In this document: positions 21,737 through 31,783 of the stretch, piece after piece
Position numbering within the stretch: the stretch's first letter is position 1
How the letters are laid out: the number at the start of each line of letters is the position of its first letter
Assembly (NCBI GenBank): GCA_029834535.1
Contig: JAQMWT010000206.1
Location: 1 to 64,000 of the forward strand
Origin: Chrysophaeum taylorii
Taxonomy: Eukaryota; Sar; Pelagophyceae; Pelagomonadales; Pelagomonadaceae
Length of the DNA: 64,000 nt
Direction of reading: 5' to 3'
The notes under the pieces: generated by a model
The model's input: only the letters and a program-made list of their open reading frames with translations
The model's database searches: none
What the model was told of the DNA's origin: nothing
Made by a program: the position numbers and the translations under genes

Positions 21737-22351
21737 GTGCCTAAGACACGCCACAAGCTACGGCCCATTTGGCGCGGACCTTACATGGTTACTAGAAAGA
21801 TCTCACCCGTCGTTTATGAAATTCGAGACGTCAACGACGATGATGCTGAATCGGTTGTAGTATCTGTACAACAGATTGTGCCTTTGAAAGTGCCAACCAT
21901 CGGCACTTCTTCCGCCCCTCTGCATTTACCATCGGACAGCGACCGGTTCAAACATGGTAAGTTCGCGATTTTCAGGGTGAAAGGACGATCCAACGCGTGG
22001 AAGAAGCGCATATATGTTGCCGAAGTCTACGAAGAATATGACCACGACAATGATACAGTTGCGCTTCATTACTATACCGATTTGGGACCGCGCGATGATC
22101 CTCGCGTCTTTGATCCTACTAAGCCGCTGGCTGAGCGACGCTTAAGACCAGAATACAAAGATGCGGACGGAGGTAGCTTCACACGCTTACGACCAAACAT
22201 GGAGGGCTGTGAACCCTGTGTGACTGATTTTCGCCCGGATGAAATCGATGTTCTCGTCACTAACTTCGGTCTCCACAGCAACAAAGTTCCTGCTGATGTA
22301 GCTGAACGAGATTATCGTACCATTCGTGAGCGTGACCTTCGTCACCCTTGA
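21737..22351 (+). CDS. Integrase C-terminal extension of G1
   Basis: A 204-residue frame. The first part (RHKLRPIWRGPYMVTRKISP) is the usual GPY-type module of gypsy integrases. A conserved segment of about 110 residues follows (KFAIFRVKGRSNAWKKRIYV, LRPEYKDADGGSFTRL, CVTDFRPDEIDVLV). The same segment occurs in G2 (63012-63743, minus), so it is a family trait. It may bind chromatin or DNA, as chromodomains do in related elements, but I do not recognise the fold. Confidence 0.65.
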   Translation: MPKTRHKLRPIWRGPYMVTRKISPVVYEIRDVNDDDAESVVVSVQQIVPLKVPTIGTSSAPLHLPSDSDRFKHGKFAIFRVKGRSNAWKKRIYVAEVYEEYDHDNDTVALHYYTDLGPRDDPRVFDPTKPLAERRLRPEYKDADGGSFTRLRPNMEGCEPCVTDFRPDEIDVLVTNFGLHSNKVPADVAERDYRTIRERDLRHP

Positions 22352-22386
22352 AGTCGAGGACGACTTCATCTCAAGTAGGGGGCTCC

Positions 22387-22717
22387 TGTGGCAGTAACGC
22401 CCATTTCCCCCACTTGCCTGCCTGCCACCTGACTTACCCTGATTGTTGCCCTGGTATTGACCTTGCACTTAGGGGGGGGTGTCATCTTGACACCCTCACC
22501 TGCGCTTCCACCGAGCCCAATGTACCAGGCATTTGTATTGCTTTCTTGCTGTCTTCTTGATATTACCCTCATTTGATTGTCCGATTTCGTGATGGCGTGA
22601 GGTATTACGCTGAGATCGGGCGTGTGGTGGTTTCACCCGCGGTTCGGGTTGGGAGAAAGGGTTGTTGAGGCCCCTGGTGCGGCCAGGAGGGGGCGGGTAT
22701 CTGAGAAAACCACTACA
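22387..22717 (+). repeat. 3' LTR of G1
   Basis: 331 bp, from TGTGGCAG to CCACTACA, preceded by a short purine-rich stretch (AAGTAGGGGG) that likely primes plus-strand synthesis. A 56-bp scrap of the same LTR type lies at 46007-46062. Confidence 0.9.
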
Positions 22718-23000
22718 CCGCCCTTATATCTCAGATTATGAAGAATTAGATATGCAGTTCACTTCCAACAAGGAGTAGACCTCCAGGTGCGTACCGTCAG
22801 GTATGGAGTTGTCTGTTTAATTAATGGAGGCTTCATTCCTCATTGTCAGTGTGAGCGCTTCTACGGGACCTAATGTCCTTAAGAAGTTAGGGCCTAAATC
22901 CCTACCTTGTGTAGTAACATGTGGCAAGCGGAATGGTCTGTACACGCCTAAGACTGCACGCAGTCTCTACCATGTACCCGGAGAGGGTCAAATCTCTCCA
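22718..23000 (+). repeat. 3' LTR of A1, right segment
   Basis: The rest of the A1 LTR, ending AAATCTCTCCA. With 12887-13008 the total is about 405 bp, against 399 bp for the A2 LTRs. This shows that the intervening block is a later insertion. Confidence 0.88.
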
Positions 23001-23004
23001 GCTT

Positions 23005-23200
23005 GCTCCCTGCGGCGGCCCCGGCCGTCCCGGAGTGAGACGGTGCCTGCTCGCCTCCCGGGGTGGCCGGTTAGCACCCGGAAAGTCCGCGCTGGGATGG
23101 GGTTCGCTCGGTTGGGCAGAACGCGACGGACAGGCCGATTGTTCGTGGACCAACACGTCCCGGCGGAGGCAGAGAGGCCATTGATTAGTGTCCGGTGTCC
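23005..23200 (+). repeat. Diverged GC-rich retroposon relative
   Basis: Directly after the A1 LTR. The block CGCCTCCCGGGGTGGCCGG and the following GGATGGGGT region resemble the 5' half of the TTAG-tailed retroposon (CGCCTCCCGGGCGGGCCGG, GGACGGGGT). The 3' part is only weakly similar and no TTAG tail remains. It is likely an old or sister family member. Confidence 0.45.
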
Positions 23201-23947
23201 TCATATACAGAATCATATACTGAAAAGTACTCAAAACGGACGCCGAAACGGACATTGTTGTTAGTAAGAATACAAAATTTCGGGATGTTTGTGCGCGCTA
23301 CAGGCGGGTCCTTACTACTATTTGGCAGATGTTTGTCTGTCTGTCTTTAAAGGTCGACTGCTAAGAGGGGGGTGTGTGGGTGGTGCATGAAGGATGTGGG
23401 TGGTTTTGTGGGGTAGGAGGGATGTGCCTGACGGGCGTAGATAGGTATGCGGGACCTAGTCGGGGTCATCGCCGAGTCGTGGGGCATGCGAAGAAGTGTG
23501 AGTGGTGCATGAAGGATGCGGGTGGTTTTGTGGGGTAGGTCGACTCTCCCCCGAATCAGGGTAAGGCTCAGGGGCGCGCGAGCCAAACATTGATCCTCCA
23601 AGCCGTCAACGGCGACCTCGCGGACTATTTCCACGGCCCGCGTCGGGTCTTTCAGCGCGCCATTCACACTCGACGCGAAGCGGCGGCCCTCACGTTCGCA
23701 CTCTTCCCCCACCGTGGTCTTTAAACCTGTTTGTGCTTGAACGTTTTGGTGCGTTGTGTCGCGTGTGAGGATGTGCCAGAAGGGCGTAGCAGACATCTCA
23801 TAAAAAAAGAACATGATATCATAAAAAAGCAGATGTATGGGTACTGGAAAAAAAAATAAAGTCTGAGATTCTCAACTCGTCATAAAAAACCGCCTTATCA
23901 GATTAGCATCGCTGTTGCCGTATCCGTTGACCATTTAACGCAGAACG
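23201..23947 (+). promoter_or_regulatory. Upstream region of IFT172
   Basis: This is noncoding as far as I can see. It contains an interspersed direct repeat of about 40 bp (GGTGCATGAAGGATG then GGGTGGTTTTGTGGGGTAGG) at about 23380-23419 and 23501-23540. An A-rich stretch lies near 23800-23860, before the start codon at 23948. The promoter of IFT172 should lie here, but no element is specific enough to name. Confidence 0.4.
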
Positions 23948-26900
23948 ATGCAACTCCGTCATGCTTGTACACTGCTTCCAGCAAGTAGACCTGGCACTTA
24001 TTCTTGCGACGCGAAGATAACCGCCATCTGCTTTTCGCCAAACAATCGTAAACTGGCTGTTTGCGCCATGGATCGGGTGGTGCGATTGTTCAATGATGAA
24101 GGTGATGCTATGGATAAGTTTTCCACGAAGTCGGCTGATAAGGGTCCCAGGACGTTTGTGGTTCGCTCAATGATATTTTCGCCTGACTCTATTAAGTTGG
24201 CTGTGGGACAAAGTGACAACGTTGTTTTTGTGTACAAGATTGGATTGGAATGGGGGAAAAAGAAATCCATTTGTAACAAGTTCCTCCAGGCTTCACCAGT
24301 AACTTGCTTGACGTGGCCATCAGCGCATGTGCATGAAATCGTGTGAGTCGGATCGTCACCGTTACCTGGTCACAGTAAGCGATACCTGTCGGTAGCTATG
24401 GACTTGCCGAAGGCCAAGTGAAAATTGGTCAGATTCGATCAAACAAAGCTGCGACGTTGTATGCAACTAACTCATATGTCTGTGCTATTGCGTCCTCAAC
24501 GAATGGTCGCGGGGTTTGCTCATCCCATGTTGACGGGTCCATTCATTGCGTGCTTGTTCATGAGGTAGGATTGCTGGCAACAGAAGAAGCATCATGTTTG
24601 CTTAGGCCAATCGGACCATTTCCAACACGAAGATAGTCAAACACTCGTCAAATTCGGTGTCGTCTTGGATGAGTGTCATTTTCGGTCTTGTCTTGAATAT
24701 TGAAAGGGTACAATTTGATGCTCATAGGTGCACCCCTTACGCTATCGCTTGGGGTCATTCGTTGGTTGTTGGGGGAATTGATGGTTCCGTTGTATTTTAT
24801 GACCCCAGCGGAATCGTTCAGCAGCGATTCGACTGTAAGCAAGAAAGTGATGATGCTTCTAAGAACGATTCCAATCTAACCGTCAACGAATTTACTCTTG
24901 CGGCATTCAACGCAACTGGGGAGACAGTCGTGTTGGGTAATTGGGACCACTTCGTTGTATACACGTACAGACTGCATTATGCGACTTGGGAAGAAATTCC
25001 TTCTAAGAAGATCGACCGATTGTATGCTGTCACTGCGATGAGCTGGAAAAATGACGGTACCCGCCTAGCGACTGGATCTCTCTTTGGCGCTCTTGATGTT
25101 TATGACGCATGTGTTAGGCGTTTTCGCTACAAAGGAAAGTTTGAATTCACATATGCATCACTCTCTCAGGTCATTGTCAAGCGTGTGGACACAGGGTTGC
25201 GAATTGTCTTAAAGTCCGTTCATGCGTGTGAAATAATGAGGATAAATATATTCCATGACCGATATGTGGTTGCGAATACCCTCGATAGCAAGAGCAACAC
25301 CGAAACACTGTTACTAGGCGACCTGGTCACCTACAAACTTTCCGAAATTCAGTGGTCAAATGGAGGCTTTGAGAAATTTGTGTTTGACAATCCGCGTTTT
25401 TGCATGGTATATCAGGCTGGTGAACTCATACTGATTGAGTATGGCTGTAATGAAACAATGGGCTCAGTTACGACCGACTTCTTTTCTGGTCACGTTCTCT
25501 CGTTTCGGACAGAGTTTTATTGTGGCACTGCCGAGGGAGGCTTGTGTCCCCGCTACAGGAAAATTGCGTACTTAATGGATTCGCAGACGATTGGCCTGAA
25601 AGATCTTGTGTCCGGGAGCTTGACATCAATATTCCACGACTGTACCGTCGATTGGCTTGAACTCAACGGCCGCGCAAGTTGGTTGCTTTATCGAGATCGA
25701 CGTCACAAGCTGAACCTGTATAATGTTGACGCCCAGTCTCGTGTTACGCTCATAGATTATTGTACATATGTACAGTGGGTCCCAGACTCCAATGTCGTCG
25801 TTGCGCAGAGTCGACATAATCTATGTGTCTGGTACAATATCCATGTTCCTGACCAAGTAACTATTCACTCCATTCAAGGTGATATAGAAGATGTTGAGTG
25901 CATCGACGGCATTACCGAAGTTATTGTTCGTGAGCAGCTTTCCAGAGCGTCATATTTGCTTGATGAAACTCTGATAGAATTTGGCAAGGCTGTAGACAAC
26001 CACTCTTTTAACCCTGCAGCAGAGATTCTAGAGACGCTCGAGCTCTCGCTGGAGGCTGTGGGCATGTGGGCGAAGCTTGAACAGTTGGCGTCGTCCAACC
26101 AAGACTTTCATAACTCTGGGCGTTGTGCTGCGGCGTTGGGGAATGTTGCACGTGCGCGCTATCTGCACAAGTTAAGCAAAGTGTTATCTGATCGGGATTC
26201 AGATGTTCAAAGTTACGGAGAACGGGCAAAATACGCATTGATGTGCAAGGATCTCAATAATGCTGAGAATGTGTTCTTTTCCCTGGGGCGTTTCCACGAT
26301 GCTGTGAAAATGCACCAGAACTTTCACAACTTCGACCGAGCCGTGGTGATTGCAGAAGAAAAAGCTCATCCTGCTGCCTCAAACATGCGGCGAGCGTATC
26401 TACATTACTTGGTCGCGTCAAAACAAGAGTTGAGAGCGGCCCAACTGAAGGAGTCAGAAGGTGCCGTTCTGCGTGCAATTGAGCTGTATCTACTTGTGGG
26501 ACTGGCCTCGCGTGCTGCTAAGCTGGTAAAGCGTTACGACATAAAGAACCCTCTTACCTTACTGGAGCGGATATCTCAGGCACTTACTTCAATGAAATTG
26601 TACGAGCTGGCCGGAGACATTTATGAACGTGCAGGCCAACTGGAACATGCACTAGAGAGCTACATCCAAGGCTCAATTTTCTGTAAATCAGTCGAGCTTG
26701 CGCGTGCTCGGTTTCCAGCGCGTGTTGTAGAACTGCAGGAAGCGTGGGGTGATTTCTTATACGAAAACGATCTCGCTGAGATGGCCGTTAATCATTACAT
26801 CGAGGCCTCTCTTGGTAACAAAGCGATCAAAGCATCAATAGCCTCACGGCAGTGGATGAGAGCGTCTCAGATGCTCGATAGTATTCCTCTCGAGGTTGCA

Positions 26901-29396
26901 AAACCTTACTTGACTCAGCTGGCAAAACACTACGATGCTTCTGGGGATTTGAGCTGTGCCAAGAAGTTTTACGTAGCTGCCGGGACGTATGTAGATGGTG
27001 TGGATATGTACATGCGCTTCAACCAGTGGGAGGAAGCACACAAGATGGCATCGTCTCACCTTACCTCTGATGAGATGAAGGTCCTTTACGTAGCTCGCGC
27101 TCAAGAACTTGAAGGGCTTGGGAAGCTGAAAGAAGCGGAGCGGCTGTATGTTCTTGTCGGTGAGTATAACTTGGCCATCAACATGTACAAAAAGCATCAT
27201 CAATATGATGCTACGATTAAGTTAGTAGAGCGATACCGCAAAGACCTCCTAAATGAAACTCACCAGTATGTTGGACAGCAGCTTGAAGCTAAAGGCAGCC
27301 TTCGCGATGCTGAACAACACTATTGCCAATCTGGCGAGTGGTTGTCTGCTGTCAACATGTTTCGCACCAATGACATGTGGCCGGAGGCGCTGCGCGTGGC
27401 TAGGCTTCACGGTGGTGTGAATGCATGCAAGCGCGTTGCTTACGCGTGGGCCTTGTCACTTGGTGGCGATGCTGGTGCGCACCTATCACAACAGGGTTTG
27501 ATCGAACCTGCTATTGATTACGCGATTGAATTGGGAGCATTCAAACATGCGTTTGAACTCGCTCATGGTGGTTGTCCAGCCAAACTTTTTGAGGTACACT
27601 TAAAGCATGCATTGCACTTAGAAGACGAAGAAAGATACAAAGAGGCAGAAACCGAATTTATCAAAGCAAACAAGCCTCGCGAAGCAATTGACATGTATAT
27701 CCATCAGCATGCATGGAATGATGCGCTATCAGTTGCAGCTACTCACGATCCATCTGCATCGGCACATGTGTACATAGCGCATGCGCGTGTTGAGGCAGAT
27801 GTAGGCCAATACCAGCGTGCGGAAGATCTTTACCTGTTAGCAGCAAAGCCAGAACAGGCGCTCGCTATGTATCGCGAAGCAGGCTTGTGGGACGAAGCGC
27901 TCAAAGTGGCAGAGCGCCACTTGCCTCACCAGATGGTGGAAATTTCTCGTGCATGTGCGAAGGTCAATGAAAATGAGTGTTCAACGAAAGAAGACTTCCT
28001 CGCGGCTGGGCAGCGATGGGAAGCCAAACAGGAGTGGGAAAAAGCTGTCTCAGCGTATCTCATGGTACATCCCAGCGGGTTTGTTCATGCTGACAATGTT
28101 GAAGAAGTTCTGTATGCAGCAGTCAATGTTGCTCAAAACCATTTGCCACTACTACGTCGCGAGTGCGTAATCACAGATGTTATTCGCAGGCTCAGAGCAT
28201 TAAAAAGATATGAAGTCGCGGCTGAATTATTGCGTGAGTCGTCCAAGATAGAAGAGGCAGTTTCGTGCGCAATAGAGGGCGAGTGCTGGACTAAAGCTCG
28301 CGAGCTCGCGACTGGCATTTCAGCAATGGAAGCACAGGTTGATAGTGCATACAGGGCAGCTTTGCGTGAATCCAATGACAGCGATGGTCTTTTTCGACTT
28401 GGAGATAGCGGTTTAGCTTTAGACGTATTGGCTGATCAAAATGAGTGGGATAAACTTTGGCGTCTGGTAGATCAAAAACGCGTGGACTCTATCACTGTCG
28501 CCAAATATGCAGCTTGTCAGGCCATGCAAAGTCTGACTGAGCAGGGAAATCGCGGCGTTGATGCTGCATTGACCGTGTTGCGTAAACGAGCTGCACCCTC
28601 ACCGTTCTTATACACCGATCTGTATCAGAAATTAGCGATACTATTGATTGGGCAGGATAGTACACATGACCGCGAAGACCCTGTAGCTTGTAAAGCAAAC
28701 GCTTCTTTATTTCGAGATCTTCTTCATCATCTTGGTACCTCAGATGGCAGCACGGCGAATAAAATTCTGCAGTGTCAGCACCAACATGCGTTCTATCGAG
28801 TGCTGATGGCCGTCCACTACTTCACCATCTACTTGACGACTGTATGGTGTGGGCTGAAGACCATCGCGTTAAAAGCATCAATCACTTTGCTACGTTATCC
28901 CGATATTGTCCCCTTAGACAAGGCGTTTTACCAGGCTGGTGTACTTGCTCGTGACCTGGGCCACATGCAGCTTGCTTTCTTTTTTCTAAATCGTTACATC
29001 GACGTCACAGATGCCATCGAAAATCCAAGCTTAACGAGAATCGATAAAGCAGATTTTCCCGCTGCCACCAGCATACCATGCTCGTTTGACGTGCCTTGTA
29101 GACAGTATATCGTAAATAGCGACGAGCGTGAAGAGATTCGAGATTGGGTTCTCTCCCTTTGCATCGACAAATCCATCGATCGAGAGTTGCCTGCATCAAA
29201 TGATGCGATAGGGACCGTGTATGGTGGATTATATTTATGCGATCATGCCCAATGCATTGTAACTGGCAATCCCATCAAGCCCTCGGAAACGCTTTCCGTG
29301 AATGGCTACGCTGCTAGCAAGTCTGATTGGAACTCATATGTTCGTGCTGAAAAGAAGTGCCCTTGGACAAATGAACCCCAAGGTCCATTGTATTGA
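23948..29396 (+). CDS. IFT172: Intraflagellar transport protein IFT172
   Basis: IFT172 is a peripheral subunit of the IFT-B complex that moves cargo along cilia and flagella and helps turn trains at the tip. Exon 1 encodes the N-terminal WD40 repeats (MQLRHACTLLPA, KITAICFSPNNRKLAVC). Exon 2 (from 24396) gives YGLAEGQVKIG. The long last exon runs from about 24709 and holds further WD40 sequence (HRCTPYAIAWGHSLVVGG, MQWVPD-like YVQWVPDSNVVVAQ, LCVWYNIH). About 800 residues of TPR-like helical repeats follow (ALESY, AERLYVLVGEYNLAINMYKK, DEERYKEAETEF). The conserved C-terminus contains VPLDKAFYQAG, EEIRDWVLSLCID and VTGNPI. About 1750 residues match the usual family length. Intron 1 is clear. 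A second intron between about 24560 and 24710 is needed but its ends are not certain. The only confident host gene here; it implies a flagellated organism. Confidence 0.95.
24343..24395 (+). other. IFT172: Intron 1 of IFT172
   Basis: 53 bp, starting GTGAGT and ending GGTAG. Splicing joins HEIV to YGLAEGQV in frame, matching the order of conserved residues in animal IFT172. Very short introns are common in compact protist and fungal genomes. Confidence 0.8.
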
Positions 29397-30134
29397 GTGA
29401 CTCGTACTTCCGCATGGCTTAGTTTTGCACCTATGAAAAGATACCCGGGCTTACTGAATTGTAGATCACCCTGTGCTATGAGACGAACAACACACGGTAT
29501 TGTATCATTACAAGCATCGCCCGTGCCCTTCCTGTGACTTTCCGATATGGGCTAACGACAACAGGGTCGAGGATCCCACAGTGGTGCAAACCTGCGGTGC
29601 AAAATATCTGCCTCAATGGCACAGCCTCACTGTGCCAATCTCGATTTGGGTTATGCCGTGTTTGTCTTCCCCAGAATGAAATTTCAGTCGCCTTAGCGAA
29701 TGCTCACGGACCTTCCGCTCCATTTGGCTAATGTATGAACATACCGAACTAGGCCCAGTTCACCTAGCGTTTCAACTCGATTCATGAGGAGATACTCGGC
29801 GTCAACATTGTCCCACATGCTTCTAGCTTCAGACTGAGACTGGACAGTCGCACAATCTCGAATCTTAAACATGCTAGGTTGCGGGTCTTTACTAGGGGCC
29901 CAGTAGCTTGTGTTCGCACCAGTTCTAGGAGCTACGTTCCAAAACGACTGTAGTATGGGGAGTAACATGTGGGGAAGAGCAGAAATAGCGTGGGCTAGCT
30001 CGACCCCCCCCCCCCCACATTGAAATGGGCTCGATGGATCCGGTGAACATTATAACTTGAAGCTGACTCATAACCTTGTGCGGAGTGGGTTCACAAACTT
30101 TCACCGATGCCCGTCGCAGGAGCTGTCGAGATGA
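29397..30134 (+). other. Intergenic region after IFT172
   Basis: There is no firm gene. A 65-codon frame at 29534-29731 is Cys-rich (CLNGTASLCQSRFGLCRVC) and could be a stray exon or remnant, but I recognise no family. A run of about 14-15 C lies at 30003-30017. Frames on the minus strand (29693-29968, 29925-30311) have no recognisable content. Confidence 0.4.
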
Positions 30135-30391
30135 AGGGTCGGATAAGAAAACGAGACTAGCCCGCGCCGCAACGACGGGTCCTACAACGCGTGGGCTTTT
30201 TCCTTTTTTTGCGTGAGGGGACGAAAGGATGCCGACTTCACTATGGGGACTAGTTCCATCGCGACGATCTCGCGGCGTGGCGGCACATACTGCTTGAGTA
30301 CAAATGAACATAGCTCAGCGATCCGTTGAGTATGTCTTAGTACAAACTGAAACATAGTTAACGGCTCGTACGAACTTTCTTATCCGACCCT
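30135..30391. mobile_element. MITE-like non-autonomous DNA transposon
   Basis: A 257-bp unit bounded by a perfect 16-bp terminal inverted repeat (AGGGTCGGATAAGAAA at 30135-30150, its complement at 30376-30391). It is flanked by a 5-bp direct repeat GATGA (30130-30134 and 30392-30396). No coding capacity. The superfamily is not assigned: a 5-bp duplication is not typical of hAT (8 bp), although the GGGTCGG end is hAT-like. Confidence 0.65.
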
Positions 30392-30392
30392 G

Positions 30393-31091
30393 ATGAAGGA
30401 GGCGGGCGTGGAGCAGCAATTAGGTCGAGCCGCTCGGCTGCGGTGGAGGCAACGTGGAAGCTGCGCGAGGGTGGGAACATCGACGAATCCATGCTCGTGC
30501 CGCCAGCGACGCGCACGAAGACACCGCAGACGGTCGCAGGTGGCCCGACCGCGAAAAAGGCCAGGAAGCCCGTCGAAGCGAAAATTAGAATTCGGAAGGG
30601 CTACCTCTTCTTTGACGCGACGCCGCGGCCGGGGCAGCACTTCGTCGTGTTTCGTCGAGAAGAGAGGGTCCAGGAGTAGGACGACGACGGGAAAGTTGGA
30701 CGGTGCGACGGTGCCTGGTATCATGAACCTGGAGTTGTGGTCGACGAGGACGAGATCGAAGCGACCTGCGAGTGGTCCGGCAATGAAGAAATCATTACGT
30801 GGCGTCGAGCTGCGCTTCACGGCGATGGATTCACGTGGATTCACGGCGCACTTTGATCTGTTTGCAAGTACGAGGGCCGAGCGCTTCATGATTCATCCTT
30901 TGGTCTTGGAGAGCATCGACGAAGGCTTCTGGCAGTCGCTGGTGAGCGGTGACTCGGATGACGACGTCGTGGCTCGAGCGACGAGACGGGCGCTATCGGC
31001 GCACCAACTCTTCAAGTCCAACCTAAATGGCACCAATGTTGTGAGGGAGGTCGCCTCGGTGAACTTTGCTGGCTCTAGTCGGCGTAAGTGA
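30393..31091 (+). CDS. Unidentified GC-rich ORF
   Basis: A 232-codon frame beginning next to the MITE and ending where a TTAG-tailed retroposon inserted. The first 110 residues are low-complexity Arg/Ser-rich and may be an artefact. An alternative frame (30443-30679) has more natural composition there (KIRIRKGYLFFDATPRPGQ). From about 30700 the main frame looks protein-like (LRGVELRFTAMDSRGFTAHF, ESIDEGFWQSLVSGDSDDD). I recognise no family. It could be a host gene or an element gag interrupted by the retroposon (31090) and by B2 (31458). If the shift between the two frames is real, this is a decayed gene. Confidence 0.35.
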   Translation: MKEAGVEQQLGRAARLRWRQRGSCARVGTSTNPCSCRQRRARRHRRRSQVARPRKRPGSPSKRKLEFGRATSSLTRRRGRGSTSSCFVEKRGSRSRTTTGKLDGATVPGIMNLELWSTRTRSKRPASGPAMKKSLRGVELRFTAMDSRGFTAHFDLFASTRAERFMIHPLVLESIDEGFWQSLVSGDSDDDVVARATRRALSAHQLFKSNLNGTNVVREVASVNFAGSSRRK

Positions 31092-31398
31092 GCCTTGCGA
31101 GGGCATCCGCCCTCCCGGCGTAGGTTGGCACCTAGTCGCCTCCCGGGCGGGCCGGTTGGCAGCCGGAACGTTCGCAGTGGGACGGGGTATGGCCGGGGGG
31201 CGAAGACGGAAGGTTATCGACGAGTTGGTTGTCAGTCACATCGCGGTCTCCTCGTCGCATGGCGACAAGCTTGATGGTCACTCTCCGCCGACCGACCTTT
31301 CGGCGCTCCTCGTTTACAGGCCCGTGATTCCGGACTGGCTCCTGTCGGTCCGGCCTGGCTCCCATGCTCGGGAGAGGTCTGAAGTTAGTTAGTTAGTT
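31090..31398 (+). mobile_element. TTAG-tailed GC-rich retroposon, copy 2
   Basis: 309 bp, sense orientation with the TTAG tail at the right. It is shortened at the 5' end, starting GAGCCTTGCG. The 13-bp target duplication AGTCGGCGTAAGT is perfect (31077-31089 and 31399-31411). It inserted in the unidentified ORF, making it the only copy not inside a recognisable LTR element. Confidence 0.93.
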
Positions 31399-31457
31399 AG
31401 TCGGCGTAAGTCGCCATTAGAAGCCAGAAGCTGCTGGTTTGAGAACTTGGATTTGTT

Positions 31458-31769
31458 TGCAGAGAAACCTGCTCACTCCTACCTTACTCCGTCCGTTGAG
31501 AGCGCGATCTCTTCCTTACCCTTTTTTCCCCCTTTTCACCAAATCAATAGTCCTCTGATTTGTGCTCACGCTCATCTTCATGGATTAGCGCGTCCCGTAG
31601 GTATGTAGGATCACATGTTAACCTAGGTGTGTTTCTATGTATCGTCTGTCGTGTGCTGAGGCTAGGGGAACCTATCCTTGTTCCCCGAACTCTACCCTGC
31701 CAGACTCAGTCGGTGAGACGGGATGGTCCTTCAGTGACTTAATACCACTGCCTTGCAGAATACTCTGCA
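31458..31769 (+). repeat. 5' LTR of B2
   Basis: 312 bp, TGCAGAGA to CTCTGCA. Homologous to the B1 LTR with obvious divergence, so B1 and B2 are not recent sisters. Confidence 0.85.
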
Positions 31770-31783
31770 GGTTATGGGCCCAG
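31770..31783 (+). other. Primer binding site of B2, half-tRNA type
   Basis: GGTTATGGGCCCAG directly after the LTR complements the anticodon arm of initiator tRNA-Met, as in B1 and C. The next base, C, continues the match. Confidence 0.82.

Larger units (their letters stand above)
13009..22717 (+). mobile_element. Ty3/gypsy-like element G1 with DNA methyltransferase
   Basis: A 9.7-kb LTR element inserted in the 3' LTR of A1. Order of parts: LTR, primer binding site, leader, gag, protease/acidic linker, C5 DNA methyltransferase, reverse transcriptase, RNase H, integrase, a conserved C-terminal domain, polypurine tract, LTR. Reverse transcriptase before integrase identifies Ty3/gypsy. The two LTRs differ by roughly 2-3% plus a few small indels, so insertion is fairly recent and later than A1. 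The flanks share CCGCC but a perfect target duplication is not resolved. Coding regions are spread over several frames, some overlapping; broken, perhaps six to ten breaks. Confidence 0.88.
2157..23000 (+). mobile_element. Ty1/copia-like element A1, interrupted by G1
   Basis: This copy of family A is closely similar to A2 (48710-61632). Parts in order: gag (from an internal point, 5' end missing), protease-like region, C5 DNA methyltransferase, integrase, reverse transcriptase, RNase H, an extra ORF, polypurine tract and 3' LTR. The 3' LTR is split by the Ty3/gypsy element G1 (13009-22717). A short GC-rich retroposon sits in gag. The missing 5' part probably lies left of the window on the other side of B1. 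It is clearly broken, with roughly a dozen or more breaks, and older than A2 by that measure. Confidence 0.85.

Noticed and set aside
24657-24708. Start codon of the long IFT172 frame at 24657 taken as the gene start
   Set aside because: Exons upstream at 23948 and 24396 encode conserved IFT172 WD40 sequence, so the long frame is the last exon and its apparent start is intronic.
30003-30017. Poly-C run as a functional element
   Set aside because: It is a simple homopolymer without flanking structure, possibly partly a sequencing effect.
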